From positions 310,001 to 374,000 of the forward strand of contig NZ_JACHXJ010000002.1 in assembly GCF_014192015.1 (NCBI RefSeq): a DNA stretch of 64,000 nucleotides, written 5' to 3'. The notes below the pieces were generated by a model. That model was not told where the DNA came from and ran no database searches. It worked only from the letters and a program-made list of their open reading frames with translations. The position numbers and the translations under genes are program-made. Below, in pieces: positions 46,922 to 55,249 of the stretch; position 1 is the stretch's first letter, and each line of letters starts with the position of its first letter. Source of the DNA: Paenibacillus rhizosphaerae (GTDB lineage Bacteria; Bacillota; Bacilli; Paenibacillales; Paenibacillaceae).

Positions 46922-47173
46922 TTAATACATGTCTCCGCCGAAGTGGTCGCGACAGTGGCATCTTTTATGGTGGCGTTTTTTGAAGTGGTGGTGCTGTTTG
47001 TGAATTTTATGGCAGGAAACATGCTTTTCTTTGTGGACCTTTTTGATTACAGGTTCCCAGTCTACTTTGACGAAAATCGTTTTCTTGATTTCTTTTTTGA
47101 GGACAACTGGTTTTGGTCTGCGGACATGGCAGCGATGGCCGTGATCATGTTCGTGGAAAAAGAATTTACTCAT
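46922..47173 (-). CDS. His/Lys-rich small protein, 83 residues
   Basis: Starts MSKFFFHEHDHGHRCHVRRP and ends CHCRDHFGGDMY. By my count there are 16 His, 4 Cys and many Lys. The middle (KKTIFVKVDWEPVIKKVHKE) is beta-like and the C-terminal third is dominated by HH and KR. ATG 47173 behind AAAGGTGGGG. Metal binding or spore-coat association is plausible from composition and lineage, but is inference. It has its own terminator and no partner gene. Confidence 0.75.
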   Translation of the reverse strand: MSKFFFHEHDHGHRCHVRRPKPVVLKKEIKKTIFVKVDWEPVIKKVHKEKHVSCHKIHKQHHHFKKRHHKRCHCRDHFGGDMY

Positions 47174-47319
47174 TTGGTTACCCCACCTTTGTTGGAAAAT
47201 GTGAAACCTGAGATATCGTATGTAACGGTTTCCTTCACAAACACGGCGGAGGTCCATGTCGGAACAAAATAGATGATTTTTTTAACGGGACAGGATAAAG
47301 GCACTGCGGTTACGTGTAA

Positions 47320-47360
47320 AAAAAACAAAAAACCCTTGAAGCCTTATGCTTCAAGGGTTT
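47320..47360 (-). terminator. Terminator of tRNA-Val
   Basis: A perfect 13-base stem (47330-47342 with 47348-47360). The minus-strand tail is T-rich. Confidence 0.9.
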
Positions 47361-47367
47361 CTATAGA

Positions 47368-47440
47368 TGATCTGCAGTGGGCTCGAACCACTGACCCCCA
47401 CCCTGTCAAGATGGTGCTCTCCCAGCTGAGCTAGCAGATC
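47368..47440 (-). tRNA. tRNA-Val (GAC)
   Basis: 73 bases. Acceptor GATCTGC/GCAGATC with A73 and no encoded CCA. The anticodon loop TTGACAG gives GAC. It stands alone with its own promoter and terminator. Confidence 0.93.
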
Positions 47441-47462
47441 GTATAAGTCAGATACACTTAAT

Positions 47463-47491
47463 ATACTAACAGCGACGTAGTTAGCTGTCAA
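47463..47491 (-). promoter_or_regulatory. Promoter of tRNA-Val
   Basis: On the minus strand TTGACA (47491-47486), a 17-base spacer and TAGTAT (47468-47463), 23 bases before the tRNA. Confidence 0.8.
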
Positions 47492-47604
47492 TCATTTTTT
47501 TTGCTCACATGAATGGCATGCACAATTTCTTTGCCGTTCATGATTAGGAGCTCTCCAAACGGGCGAAAACTAAAGTATATTTGACACAGAAGGAGTGGCA
47601 CGGT

Positions 47605-47805
47605 ATGCCGAACAAAAGCGGACTGCTCGCGGCAGGGCTGTGCCTGCTGCTTGCCGCCGGATGTTCCCCCGCGGGTGAGCTTTCGGATGCGCAGGAGCCA
47701 ATCAAGCCCGGCTCAACGATGGCCGATTCACCGATTATGCTGGACGTATACGGCAAATCGGTCAGCGAGGATGTGTATTCCAAAGGCCCTATTACGCCGC
47801 CCTGA
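47605..47805 (+). CDS. Small putative lipoprotein, 66 residues
   Basis: Signal peptide with a lipobox: MPNKSGLLAAGLCLLLAAGC, with the lipidated Cys at residue 20. The mature part is about 47 residues, polar, ending VYSKGPITPP. ATG behind AAGGAGTG. No family recognised. Likely an LspA substrate, exported to the outer face of the membrane. A strong terminator follows. Confidence 0.8.
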   Translation: MPNKSGLLAAGLCLLLAAGCSPAGELSDAQEPIKPGSTMADSPIMLDVYGKSVSEDVYSKGPITPP

Positions 47806-47822
47806 TTCTCTGGACAAGACAT

Positions 47823-47861
47823 AGGGCCCGTGCTCCTGCTGCACGGGCCCTTGTTTTTTTT
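47823..47861 (+). terminator. Terminator after the lipoprotein gene
   Basis: A perfect 11-base stem AGGGCCCGTGC (47823-47833) with 47841-47851, then TGTTTTTTTT. Confidence 0.93.
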
Positions 47862-47866
47862 CTTTC

Positions 47867-47995
47867 TTATTCCTCATCCCATTTGCGCGAATACCCTTTC
47901 TGAATGACATAAATGAATGAATAGATCAAGATGGCCGATAAAATGACGATCAGTGCAATGGTCATACCCATAACGATCCATGGTCTCCCTTCCAT
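47867..47995 (-). CDS. Small single-span membrane protein, 42 residues
   Basis: Reads MEGRPWIVMGMTIALIVILS, then the rest of a hydrophobic helix and a basic-acidic tail YSRKWDEE. Membrane protein by composition. The ribosome site before ATG 47995 is weak (GAGAGC). A later in-frame ATG (MGMTIALIV) lies after GGAAGGGAG at long spacing. Function unknown. Confidence 0.5.
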   Translation of the reverse strand: MEGRPWIVMGMTIALIVILSAILIYSFIYVIQKGYSRKWDEE

Positions 47996-48014
47996 AGAGC
48001 TCTCATGGGTCAAC

Positions 48015-48043
48015 TATACAGGAAAATCATTTTTTTGTATAAT
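48015..48043 (+). promoter_or_regulatory. Promoter of the GNAT gene
   Basis: TATACA (48015-48020), a 17-base spacer and consensus TATAAT (48038-48043), 48 bases before the start. Confidence 0.6.
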
Positions 48044-48090
48044 GATTCAGCCGTGTTTTTATATTGATTGCATGAAAGAGAGGGTAACCG

Positions 48091-48534
48091 ATGCCTGCAG
48101 AAATAGTATACGTGACGACTCCCGAGCAGCTGGAACATGCGCTGGACATCCGCCAGGAGGTGTTCGTCAAGGAACAAAACGTGCCCGCCGACCTGGAGAT
48201 CGACGAATACGATGTGATCAGCGAAAATGTTCACCATATTCTCCTTCAGGACAAGGATCAGTATGTGGCTACCGGCCGGATCATTTATTACAATAACGAT
48301 ACCGCCAAGATGCAGCGAATCGCCGTTCGCCGCGAGTTTCGCAGCCACGGGTTCGGCCGCATCCTGCTGATGGCGATGGAAGAGCGGGCGAGGGAACTGG
48401 GGCTGGCCTATTCCATCTTGGACGCTCAGTGCCAGGCTGAACAATTCTATGCAAAACAAGGCTACGAAGTTATTTCCAAGGAGCCGTTCGATGACGCCGG
48501 CATTCCGCATGTCCGTATGAAGAAAGCGCTGTAG
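48091..48534 (+). CDS. GNAT-family N-acetyltransferase (YjcF/ElaA-like)
   Basis: 147 residues, a single GNAT domain. The acetyl-CoA loop is MQRIAVRREFRSHGFGRILL near residue 73; QAEQFYAKQGYEVISKEPFDDAGIPHVRM at the end is typical of the YjcF/ElaA group. Substrate unknown. ATG behind GAGAGGG. Confidence 0.9.
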   Translation: MPAEIVYVTTPEQLEHALDIRQEVFVKEQNVPADLEIDEYDVISENVHHILLQDKDQYVATGRIIYYNNDTAKMQRIAVRREFRSHGFGRILLMAMEERARELGLAYSILDAQCQAEQFYAKQGYEVISKEPFDDAGIPHVRMKKAL

Positions 48535-48622
48535 GCTTTATCTTCGTATAAATCCATGTTCTCAGGGAACGATATCCATATGTCACCTTGATATATCATG
48601 ACAACTTAAGGAGTGGATATCG

Positions 48623-48862
48623 ATGGGAAACCCGGGAAGAGAACAATTTATCGCAGTACAAAAAAATGGTGACGGCGACTTGACGGCATTTCAAACGTCG
48701 TCGGGCCGGGTGCTCGATTACGAGCAGGCGCTGCAGGAAGTGAAGGCGGGCGCCATTGCCGGTGTAAACGTCTTTAAAGGCCGTGACGGCGAGATGTACA
48801 TCCGCGGGGACGCCGACGGCGATCCGTCGAATAATCTCGATAACCTGCCGACCTTCGAATAA
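48623..48862 (+). CDS. DUF3892-type protein, 79 residues
   Basis: A small soluble protein with FIAVQKNGDGDLTAFQTSSG, YEQALQEVKAGAIAGVNVFK and a DGD-rich C-terminus. Assigned to the DUF3892 group by pattern; function unknown. ATG behind TAAGGAGTG. A very strong terminator follows. Confidence 0.82.
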   Translation: MGNPGREQFIAVQKNGDGDLTAFQTSSGRVLDYEQALQEVKAGAIAGVNVFKGRDGEMYIRGDADGDPSNNLDNLPTFE

Positions 48863-48889
48863 GAGAAGAGCGTCATGCTTCCCAAAATA

Positions 48890-48938
48890 ACAGCCGGCTG
48901 CAGTAAAGTTATCTTTCTGCAGCCGGCTGTCTTTTTTT
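48890..48938. terminator. Strong bidirectional hairpin terminator
   Basis: A perfect 14-base stem ACAGCCGGCTGCAG (48890-48903) with 48917-48930, then CTTTTTTT. A-rich bases on the other side may also serve the convergent hydrolase gene. Confidence 0.9.
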
Positions 48939-48965
48939 CATCGTAATCCACATTGACCTGCAAGG

Positions 48966-49703
48966 TTATAGCGTATATACATGCCCTTGTTCAAGGAAGG
49001 TCATCTCTCCGGTTTTACCTACATACTCGTCTTTGTTATCCGCGTAGTGCATCAAGCGGGTCATGCGCCGGACAGGCTCCGGCAGCGATAGCAGCTCGCT
49101 CAGCGTCGTATGCACCTCGCCCGGTCCTTCCAGCTGGCATTCATGCAGGATCGTATCACAGCCGCGTTCCCGTACGAGCTTATCCAGCAGCCCAGGGTCG
49201 AAAGTCATGTCTGCGCTGTAGAAAATCCGGCCGTTAATATAGAGCGAGAAGCTGTCTTTGCCCGGAATGTGGCGGTTCGGTATGAGCTCCAGCTCGATTT
49301 GCTCCGACAGGCGGCTGGGAACCCCCGGCTGAAGCGTATGTACGTCGAAGGCGTCCTCAAGGCAGGTGATTTCGCCGGGTTGGGACAGACCGCCTTTCAG
49401 CGTGTGCTCCCACAGTACATCACGCAATGATTCCGCGATATAAAGCTTCATTTTGCGATGGTACGCATATTTCATTTGGAAGGCAAGCTCCTCAAGACCG
49501 CCGACATGATCGCCATGAATATGGGTGATCAGCACGGCATCCAAGTCGTTAAACGTTTTGCCCAGTTGGTGAAGGGCGAGGGGTGCCGTAATTCCGCAGT
49601 CGATCAGCAAAGTGAACGACCCGTCCCCGAGCAGGGCATTATTGTTGAAATACTTTTTGGCAAAGGCGCTGCCTGTCCCCAGCATTTGAAGCTGCAAGCT
49701 CAT
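48966..49703 (-). CDS. MBL-fold metallo-hydrolase
   Basis: 245 residues from the ATG at 49703, behind AGGAGGATC; the frame extends upstream without a site. The metallo-beta-lactamase core has [10 protein letters not shown] near residue 60; further His/Asp are in PNRHIPGK and YSADMTFDP. It resembles ribonuclease Z-like or phosphodiesterase-like members. Exact substrate unknown. On the minus strand a TATAAT (49769-49764) upstream is a likely -10. Confidence 0.88.
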   Translation of the reverse strand: MSLQLQMLGTGSAFAKKYFNNNALLGDGSFTLLIDCGITAPLALHQLGKTFNDLDAVLITHIHGDHVGGLEELAFQMKYAYHRKMKLYIAESLRDVLWEHTLKGGLSQPGEITCLEDAFDVHTLQPGVPSRLSEQIELELIPNRHIPGKDSFSLYINGRIFYSADMTFDPGLLDKLVRERGCDTILHECQLEGPGEVHTTLSELLSLPEPVRRMTRLMHYADNKDEYVGKTGEMTFLEQGHVYTL

Positions 49704-49835
49704 CGGTTGATCCTCCTGTGAATGAGCGGCATGCCGAGCACGCCGTTCGTATTTTTTTCTTTCATTATACACCACAGTTCCCAATTTCCATCGACCCCCA
49801 TAATATGCTGTAAACGCGCGAAATGGGGTTTTGTC

Positions 49836-50027
49836 ATGGCGAAGGGAAAAAGCAAAAAACCGGCACAATCCAAAGGAGAAAAGGTCATCCGCGGCATGCG
49901 ACTCGTGACCTCCGACGTATGCGAGGCCTGTAAAACGCCCTGTGCCCGGGGTATGGCGTACGCGGCACGGATGCGAGTTCCGGGTGCGGTCGGCAAAGGG
50001 GTGCCCTGCATTTTAACCAAGAAATAA
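49836..50027 (+). CDS. Small Cys-containing protein, 63 residues
   Basis: Starts [20 protein letters not shown], basic, then [16 protein letters not shown] with a CxxCxxxC cluster and a fourth Cys near the end (GVPCILTKK). A small zinc-binding or RNA-associated protein is possible but not shown. The ribosome site is weak (ATGGGG). A terminator follows at 50064. Confidence 0.65.
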   Translation: MAKGKSKKPAQSKGEKVIRGMRLVTSDVCEACKTPCARGMAYAARMRVPGAVGKGVPCILTKK

Positions 50028-50063
50028 GGACCTGATTTAGGAACTGCATCCAGATTTGGAGCC

Positions 50064-50090
50064 AAAGTCCCACGAAGTGGGGCTTTTTTT
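50064..50090 (+). terminator. Terminator after the small Cys protein gene
   Basis: AAGTCCCAC-GAA-GTGGGGCTT (50065-50085, one G-U) followed by seven T residues. Confidence 0.88.
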
Positions 50091-50213
50091 GTACTCCTGG
50101 AGCAAAACTCCTTCGCTTTTGAGAAAAAATGTGAGTTTTGTCCGCTCGGACAGCGCAACTTGCGTTTGTACTTTTCGTATATACATACAACATCACGATG
50201 GAAATGGAGGGAA

Positions 50214-50774
50214 ATGAAAAAGATGAATTGGAAGAAAGTTATGGTATGCGTATTCGCCTTTTCCCTGATGGGAGGTTCTGTGTTTGCGGATTCGATCACC
50301 CAGAAGGTCAGAGTGTGGATGAACGGCAAGGAATTCCAGGACGGCGGTTATATCATTGATGGCAAAACCTATGTACCGATCCGGGAGTTTGACGGGGTTG
50401 TAAAGTTTAATTCAGATACGAACAAGGTTGAATTCATTAAGCCTAACGTACATATATTTCTGTTTAATGGAGATACCGTCTTCGGCAATGTCAATAAAGG
50501 GAAGCTCAAGTTTAACGTATTTTGCCAGGTGGACAGCCTATCGGACGATGTGGCGAGCGTAAAAGTGGCTATTACGGATCCTTCGGGGAAGGTCAAGGAT
50601 ATCCAGTCTCAGGACGTGAGCGGCAGCCAGAAGGATAATTTCTGGTTCCGGACCTACGATTTTACGTATGATTTCAGCAGTGCGGGCAAATATAAAGTAG
50701 GGTTCTACATTAAAGCCACCAAGACCAGCGATTATGTCCTCGTATCGCAAAAAGTGATCACGGCGCTGAACTGA
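50214..50774 (+). CDS. Secreted protein with copper-amine-oxidase N-terminal-like (stalk) domain
   Basis: 186 residues. Signal peptide (KKVMVCVFAFSLMGGSVFAD, cleavage near 24), then a stalk-type domain (VWMNGKEFQDGGYIIDGKTYVPIREFDGVVKF), common in exported Paenibacillus proteins, then a C-terminal beta-rich domain. Function unknown; 'copper amine oxidase' names the domain and not an activity. ATG 50214 or 50223 behind GGAGGGA. Confidence 0.85.
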   Translation: MKKMNWKKVMVCVFAFSLMGGSVFADSITQKVRVWMNGKEFQDGGYIIDGKTYVPIREFDGVVKFNSDTNKVEFIKPNVHIFLFNGDTVFGNVNKGKLKFNVFCQVDSLSDDVASVKVAITDPSGKVKDIQSQDVSGSQKDNFWFRTYDFTYDFSSAGKYKVGFYIKATKTSDYVLVSQKVITALN

Positions 50775-50868
50775 CAACCCTCCAGGAGGATAAATTGACC
50801 AGATCATGCGGACGTGATACGATACGGTGGTATGATCCATTCCAACCATAAGTGAGGTTTTTGTAAAA

Positions 50869-51186
50869 ATGAGCGATCACAAGCATGAACACGGCGAAGC
50901 CTGCAATCATGATCATGACCATGATCACGAGCATGAGGAATTTGTTCTGACGCTGACAGATGAGAACGGCAAAGACGTGGAAATGGTTCTTGTCGAAACA
51001 TTTGATGTGGGCGAGAACGTCTATGCACTGCTGCTGGAACGTGAAAATCCTGAAGCGGACGGCATCATCCTTCGTGTCGAGGAAGAAGACGAGGAAATGA
51101 TGCTTTACAATATTGAAGACGAAGAAGAATGGAACAAGGTGGAAGCCGCTTATAATGAGCTGGTTGCCCAGTTGGACCAGGAGTAA
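50869..51186 (+). CDS. DUF1292 protein (YrzB family) with His-rich N-terminus
   Basis: 105 residues. The first 24 are a His/Asp/Glu tract (MSDHKHEHGEACNHDHDHDH...). The DUF1292 core follows (FVLTLTDENGKDVEMVLVETFD to residue ~95), very acidic. YrzB-type proteins are of unknown function. The His-rich head could bind metal. ATG about ten bases after GAGG. Confidence 0.88.
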   Translation: MSDHKHEHGEACNHDHDHDHEHEEFVLTLTDENGKDVEMVLVETFDVGENVYALLLERENPEADGIILRVEEEDEEMMLYNIEDEEEWNKVEAAYNELVAQLDQE

Positions 51187-51212
51187 TCCTTTTCGCCAAA
51201 AGCTCTACAGCA

Positions 51213-51261
51213 AGAAACCCCCGAACCGCAGCGAAAGCGGGATCGGGGGTTTCTTTTTTTT
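51213..51261 (+). terminator. Terminator after the DUF1292 gene
   Basis: GAAACCCCCGAACCGC pairs with GCGGGATCGGGGGTTTC with one bulge, followed by a T-tract. A convergent gene lies 30 bases further. Confidence 0.9.
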
Positions 51262-51289
51262 GGTGCAGGCTGCAAAGCAGCCGCGCGTA

Positions 51290-52765
51290 TTAAAAAATCG
51301 GATCGGTTTCCACAATGACCTTAACGTTTTGGATATACCGGTCTTCGGGTCCCTTTACCGGCAGCCCGACGTCCACATGGTCGACGATGTAGTCGATATT
51401 GTCCTGGGAGATGACCTCGCCCGGCAGAAGGATCGGGATGCCCGGCGGATACACATAAATGAACTCGGCGATGATGCGTCCGGCCGATTCCTTGAACGGA
51501 ATGACTTCCGTATCCCCGTAGAAGGCATCCCTTGGAATGAGGGACAGCTGCGGAATTTCCGGAATTTTAACAACCAGCTCGTTGGCCGTGTTTACATTAT
51601 AGTAGGTCTGTGCCAGCTCGCGGAGCGCATTCACCAGGATGGAGATGGTCTCCTCATTGTCGCCTGGCGTGATCAGGCACAGGATGTTGTACATGTCGCT
51701 GAGCTCGACTTCGATATTATACTTTTCGCGAAGCCAGTTTTCGGTCTCGTAACCGGTGATGCCCAGGTGGCGGACATGGATGGTCAGCTTGGTCGGATCA
51801 AAATCGTAAGTCGCTTCCCCGCCGAGAATTTCCTTGCCGAAGCAGTAGAGACCTTCAATTTCATTGATTTGCTTGCGGGCGGACTGCGCCATGTCGATGG
51901 CACTTTGGGCCATGGCATATCCGTTCAGCGCCAAGTTCCGTCTGGAGGTGTCCAGCGAGGCGAGCAAAATGTAGGAAGTCGACGTCGTGGTCAGCATACT
52001 GATAATCGTTTGCACGCGCTGCGGATTGACATAGCCGTTCTTCGTGTTCAGATTCAGCACGGAGCTCTGCGTCATGGAGCCGCCCAGCTTATGCACGCTC
52101 GTCGCGGCCATATCCGCTCCGGCATCCATGGCCGACATCGGCAGCTCCGGATGGAAATGGGTCAGCACGCCGTGGGCTTCGTCCACGAGAACGGGCACAT
52201 GCCGGCTGTGAGCGAGATCCACGATCTCCTTCAGATTGGCCGAGACTCCAAAGTATGTCGGATTAATGACGAGAACGGCCTTGGTGTCCGGATGACGGTC
52301 CAGGGCGCGCTGCACGGAACGGACGGTAATGCCGTGGTCGATCCCCAAATTCTCGTCTCGGGCCGGCGAAACAAAGACGGGCTTGGCGCCGGAGAAAATA
52401 ATTGCGGACATAATCGACTTATGAACGTTCCGGGGAACGATGATTTTGTCGCCTGGAGAGCACATCGTCAAAATCATGGTCATGATCGCGCCGCTGGTTC
52501 CCTGTACGCTGAAATATGTGTAATCGGCGCCGAAGGCGTCAGCAGCCAAAATCTGGGCTTCCTCGATGACGCCGGTCGGCTGGTGAAGGTCGTCCAGCGG
52601 GGCAATATTGATCAGATCTATAGAGAGGGCGTTATCGCCGATAAATTCTCTGAATTCGGTATCGGTCCCCATTCCCTTCTTGTGGCCGGGAATATGGAAC
52701 TGAACGGGATTTTTTGCCGCGTGCTGTTTGAGTGCTGTAAATAAAGGGGTACGGCTATGGTCCAT
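51290..52765 (-). CDS. speA: Arginine decarboxylase-type PLP enzyme (Orn/Lys/Arg decarboxylase family)
   Basis: Fold type I decarboxylase; in B. subtilis SpeA makes agmatine for polyamine synthesis. 491 residues. FHIPGHKKGMG near residue 25, VQGTSGAIM near 88, and the PLP lysine in ATSVHKLGGSMTQSS near 230. The ATG at 52765 gives MDHSRTPLF, like the SpeA start; the upstream GTG (52777) is too close to the AAAGG site. Lysine or ornithine specificity cannot be excluded from sequence. Confidence 0.9.
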   Translation of the reverse strand: MDHSRTPLFTALKQHAAKNPVQFHIPGHKKGMGTDTEFREFIGDNALSIDLINIAPLDDLHQPTGVIEEAQILAADAFGADYTYFSVQGTSGAIMTMILTMCSPGDKIIVPRNVHKSIMSAIIFSGAKPVFVSPARDENLGIDHGITVRSVQRALDRHPDTKAVLVINPTYFGVSANLKEIVDLAHSRHVPVLVDEAHGVLTHFHPELPMSAMDAGADMAATSVHKLGGSMTQSSVLNLNTKNGYVNPQRVQTIISMLTTTSTSYILLASLDTSRRNLALNGYAMAQSAIDMAQSARKQINEIEGLYCFGKEILGGEATYDFDPTKLTIHVRHLGITGYETENWLREKYNIEVELSDMYNILCLITPGDNEETISILVNALRELAQTYYNVNTANELVVKIPEIPQLSLIPRDAFYGDTEVIPFKESAGRIIAEFIYVYPPGIPILLPGEVISQDNIDYIVDHVDVGLPVKGPEDRYIQNVKVIVETDPIF

Positions 52766-52807
52766 GTATGCTGTCACAACCTTTCATCTGTTAAAATTAC
52801 AAAGCTC

Positions 52808-52835
52808 AGTATAGCAAATCGGGGGGCGAATGCAA
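52808..52835 (-). promoter_or_regulatory. Promoter of speA
   Basis: On the minus strand TTGCAT (52835-52830), a 16-base C-rich spacer and TATACT (52813-52808), 43 bases before the start. Confidence 0.55.
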
Positions 52836-52864
52836 GCGGCTTTTTGACCCTGTGAAAATCTCGT

Positions 52865-52876
52865 CCCCATATGGGG
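52865..52876. promoter_or_regulatory. Perfect 12-bp palindrome upstream of the MFS gene
   Basis: CCCCATATGGGG, between the divergent speA and MFS genes, with TATAGA-like bases downstream. A possible operator. Confidence 0.4.
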
Positions 52877-52944
52877 TACACTATTAGTATAGACCATACT
52901 GCCGGGAGGATTCGCTCCATAAAAATAGGGAAGTGGTGAAACGC

Positions 52945-54228
52945 GTGTCGCAAATGACGGAAGCAGCGGCAGCCCGCCGGCTGATTTCGCCTTTTTTCAT
53001 CGGGCTGCTGACGATTCTATTCCTCGTGGAATTTATGAAAGGGTCGCTTCTGGTGGCCATCTTGCCGGTTTATATGAAAAACTCGCTCGGTCTCAGCGCC
53101 CACACGATCGGTCTCGCTTTTTCGCTTCAATATATTGGAGACAACCTGTTCCGCAGCCCGGCAGGCTGGATCGCCGAGCGGCTGGGGTACCGCAGAACGC
53201 TGACGGGGGCGCTGGTGCTGACCATCGTCGCAGTTGGCATGATCGCCTTCTTATCCGGCGCAGGCTGGCTGGCGCTTGCCTGTTTTATTCTTGGTATGGG
53301 TACTTCGCCGCTGTGGCCCTGCGCCATGACCGGGACGACAGCCATTTCGGGCCCGAGAGGCAGCAGCGGACAAATGATCGGCATGCTCGAGATCGCCTCG
53401 CTGGGCGGAACGGGCACAGGACCGATCATCATGAACTTTTTGATGGACCGTACGAATAAAAACTATCAGACGCTATTTTTTATCCTTATCGGCTGCTGCA
53501 TCATCGTCGTTCTGGTTGCATTGCTCCTCCCGGGAAGGGGAAAGGCAAACGGGCAGGGGGCGGAAGGAAGGACGGAAGCCGTGAGGGGTATCCTTCCCCA
53601 GCTGCTCGGGAAGGTGAATCATCTTTTTGCCAGCATCCGTAAAACGCTGTACGAAATCAGGCACAACCTGAAGGTCAGCTGGCTGGTATTTCCGGCGCTG
53701 TTTCTCCAATCCTTCGTCATCGGGCTGCTCAGCCCGGTGATCACGCTGTACGTTCAAAATGAGCTCCACCTGTCTCCGAATATGTACAGCCTGCTGCTGA
53801 TCGTTGGCGGGGGCATTACGGTGCTGGCGATCATTCCATGCGGGAAGCTGATCGACCGGTTCGGAACCACTCCCTTCTTGAATGCCGGATTTCTGCTGGC
53901 GGCCGTTTCCCTCAGCATGTTCTCGGCGGTGCGCTCGCTGCCGGTTGTGTTCGCTATCGTAGGCGTGGTCGGCATCAGCTATGCCATGATCCTGCCCGCC
54001 TGGAATACCTTCGTGTCGACGCATGTGCCGAAAGGCGAGCGGGGAGCGGTTTGGGGGTTCTTCCTCACCCTCCAAGGCTCGGGCATGGTGGTCGGGCCGC
54101 TCGTTTCGGGTCAGCTCTGGGACCGCCTTGGGCATTCGGTGCCTTTTGTCGCCAGCAGCATCGTCATGGCGCTGCTGTTTGTGATCCACCTCGTTTTGTC
54201 GCGCAAGAAGCGGACGGAAGCGCCATAA
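52945..54228 (+). CDS. Major facilitator superfamily transporter
   Basis: About 427 residues with twelve transmembrane helices and a long central cytoplasmic loop (about 195-240). The loop-2/3 segment RSPAGWIAERLGYRRTLTG fits the MFS motif. Substrate unknown. GTG 52945 sits 5 bases after GTGGTGAA; GTG 52933 and ATG 52954 are alternatives. Divergent from speA across 179 bases. Confidence 0.92.
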   Translation: MSQMTEAAAARRLISPFFIGLLTILFLVEFMKGSLLVAILPVYMKNSLGLSAHTIGLAFSLQYIGDNLFRSPAGWIAERLGYRRTLTGALVLTIVAVGMIAFLSGAGWLALACFILGMGTSPLWPCAMTGTTAISGPRGSSGQMIGMLEIASLGGTGTGPIIMNFLMDRTNKNYQTLFFILIGCCIIVVLVALLLPGRGKANGQGAEGRTEAVRGILPQLLGKVNHLFASIRKTLYEIRHNLKVSWLVFPALFLQSFVIGLLSPVITLYVQNELHLSPNMYSLLLIVGGGITVLAIIPCGKLIDRFGTTPFLNAGFLLAAVSLSMFSAVRSLPVVFAIVGVVGISYAMILPAWNTFVSTHVPKGERGAVWGFFLTLQGSGMVVGPLVSGQLWDRLGHSVPFVASSIVMALLFVIHLVLSRKKRTEAP

Positions 54229-54233
54229 CAAAC

Positions 54234-54287
54234 AAAAAAAGGATAGAGCGCCAGCGCGCTTAGCGTACCGGCTGCTTTATCCTTTTA
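54234..54287. terminator. Bidirectional terminator between MFS and yktB
   Basis: AAAAGGATAGAGC (54237-54249) pairs with GCTTTATCCTTTT (54274-54286), one G-U. T or A runs on both sides suit both convergent genes. Confidence 0.8.
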
Positions 54288-54313
54288 TATTGTCTGCATC
54301 GAAGGCGCGGCGG

Positions 54314-54940
54314 TTAGAACGCCATTTTATACAGCGGCAGCAGCTGTTCAAAGGTGGAATGAATGACGGACACCAGCTTGTTCCCGTCTTCCAGCACGGG
54401 GTCCCCTTTTTCGATCCGGAGTCCGCACAGCACCTCGGATTTCTTGACGTTCTTCAGCTTGTCCGCGATTTTGGCGAAGTCTGCGGCCGTCATTTCAGAC
54501 TGCGGTGTAAAGCCGGGGTCCATATGGTCCATCGACCAATAGAACGTTTTTGGGAGCTTTTTGACAGCCGAGCTTCCTTTCTTGCCTTCCAGATGCTCTG
54601 CGAAAACCGACTTGTTCGTGCTCTCGTAAATGATCGCAAAGATGATGAACAGATGCGTGCCGAACATACCCACCTGAAAATGGGGGAGGGCTTTGTATCC
54701 GCGTTTGTTCGCCGCCCAAGCCACCCAGGTGTCGTTCGGCGGGTTCACCGTCCGGCGGGCATGCTTGGCCACGTGAACGAACATTTCCTCTCCGCAGAGC
54801 GCGGACAGGAATGGAGCGATTTCGCTGCCTAATATTTCAAGTTTGGGGCGAACCCGCTCGATAAGCACTTCCATCCGGGGTTCCAGACCCTCCACATCAA
54901 ACACTTCAAAATCTTGCGCGTTAAATCCTGCAAACGGCAT
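54314..54940 (-). CDS. yktB: YktB family protein (DUF1054, UPF0637)
   Basis: 208 residues, full length for the family. Seen: FAGFNAQDFEVFDVEGLEPRM at the start, VAKHARRTVNPPNDTWVAWA near 57, and GYKALPHFQVGMFGTHLFI near 80. Function unknown. ATG behind AGAGGAGG. A TATAAT -10 with TG extension lies at 54990-54985 on the minus strand. Confidence 0.93.
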   Translation of the reverse strand: MPFAGFNAQDFEVFDVEGLEPRMEVLIERVRPKLEILGSEIAPFLSALCGEEMFVHVAKHARRTVNPPNDTWVAWAANKRGYKALPHFQVGMFGTHLFIIFAIIYESTNKSVFAEHLEGKKGSSAVKKLPKTFYWSMDHMDPGFTPQSEMTAADFAKIADKLKNVKKSEVLCGLRIEKGDPVLEDGNKLVSVIHSTFEQLLPLYKMAF

Positions 54941-55249
54941 TCTTGCTGCCTCCTCTATCCAAATGCGTGTTGAATTTTTGTCCCATTATACCACAATCCG
55001 CGGCGGATCTTTAAATGGCGGGGCTGCCGGCCGGTGCTTTTCCGTTTGATGCTGCGTCCGGCCGGGTAAAAATAGTCAATAAACCAAGTTACCGTTACAT
55101 AGGATAAAGTATAAAATATAGCAAAGCTGTTTAGCCATCAGCTTGATAACGAAGCTGAAGAATCACCGGCCGATTCCGGGCCCGCCGGTCTTACGAAGCG
55201 GGAGAAGGAAAAAAGCAAAAGGCGGTCCAATTTTGAAGGAGGGAGTGCC
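54941..55249. other. Divergent intergenic region, 309 bases
   Basis: Holds the yktB -10 (TGGTATAAT on the minus strand, 54993-54985). On the plus strand there is a TATAAA-like -10 near 55110 with a poor -35. GC-rich inverted bases (GCCGGCCGG, CGGGCCCG) occur, but no terminator or gene was found. Confidence 0.5.

Noticed and set aside
46903..46992. 29-codon plus-strand frame behind a good GGGGAGGTGA site
   Set aside because: Overlaps the 3' end of the His-rich gene and has no protein-like pattern; too short to support.
46943..47272. Hydrophobic plus-strand frame opposite the His-rich gene
   Set aside because: It looks like a membrane protein only because His, Lys and Asp codons read backwards give hydrophobic codons; no ribosome site. 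The minus-strand frame has one.
51113..52744. 543-codon plus-strand frame antisense to speA
   Set aside because: speA is unmistakable on the other strand, and the frame begins inside the DUF1292 gene.
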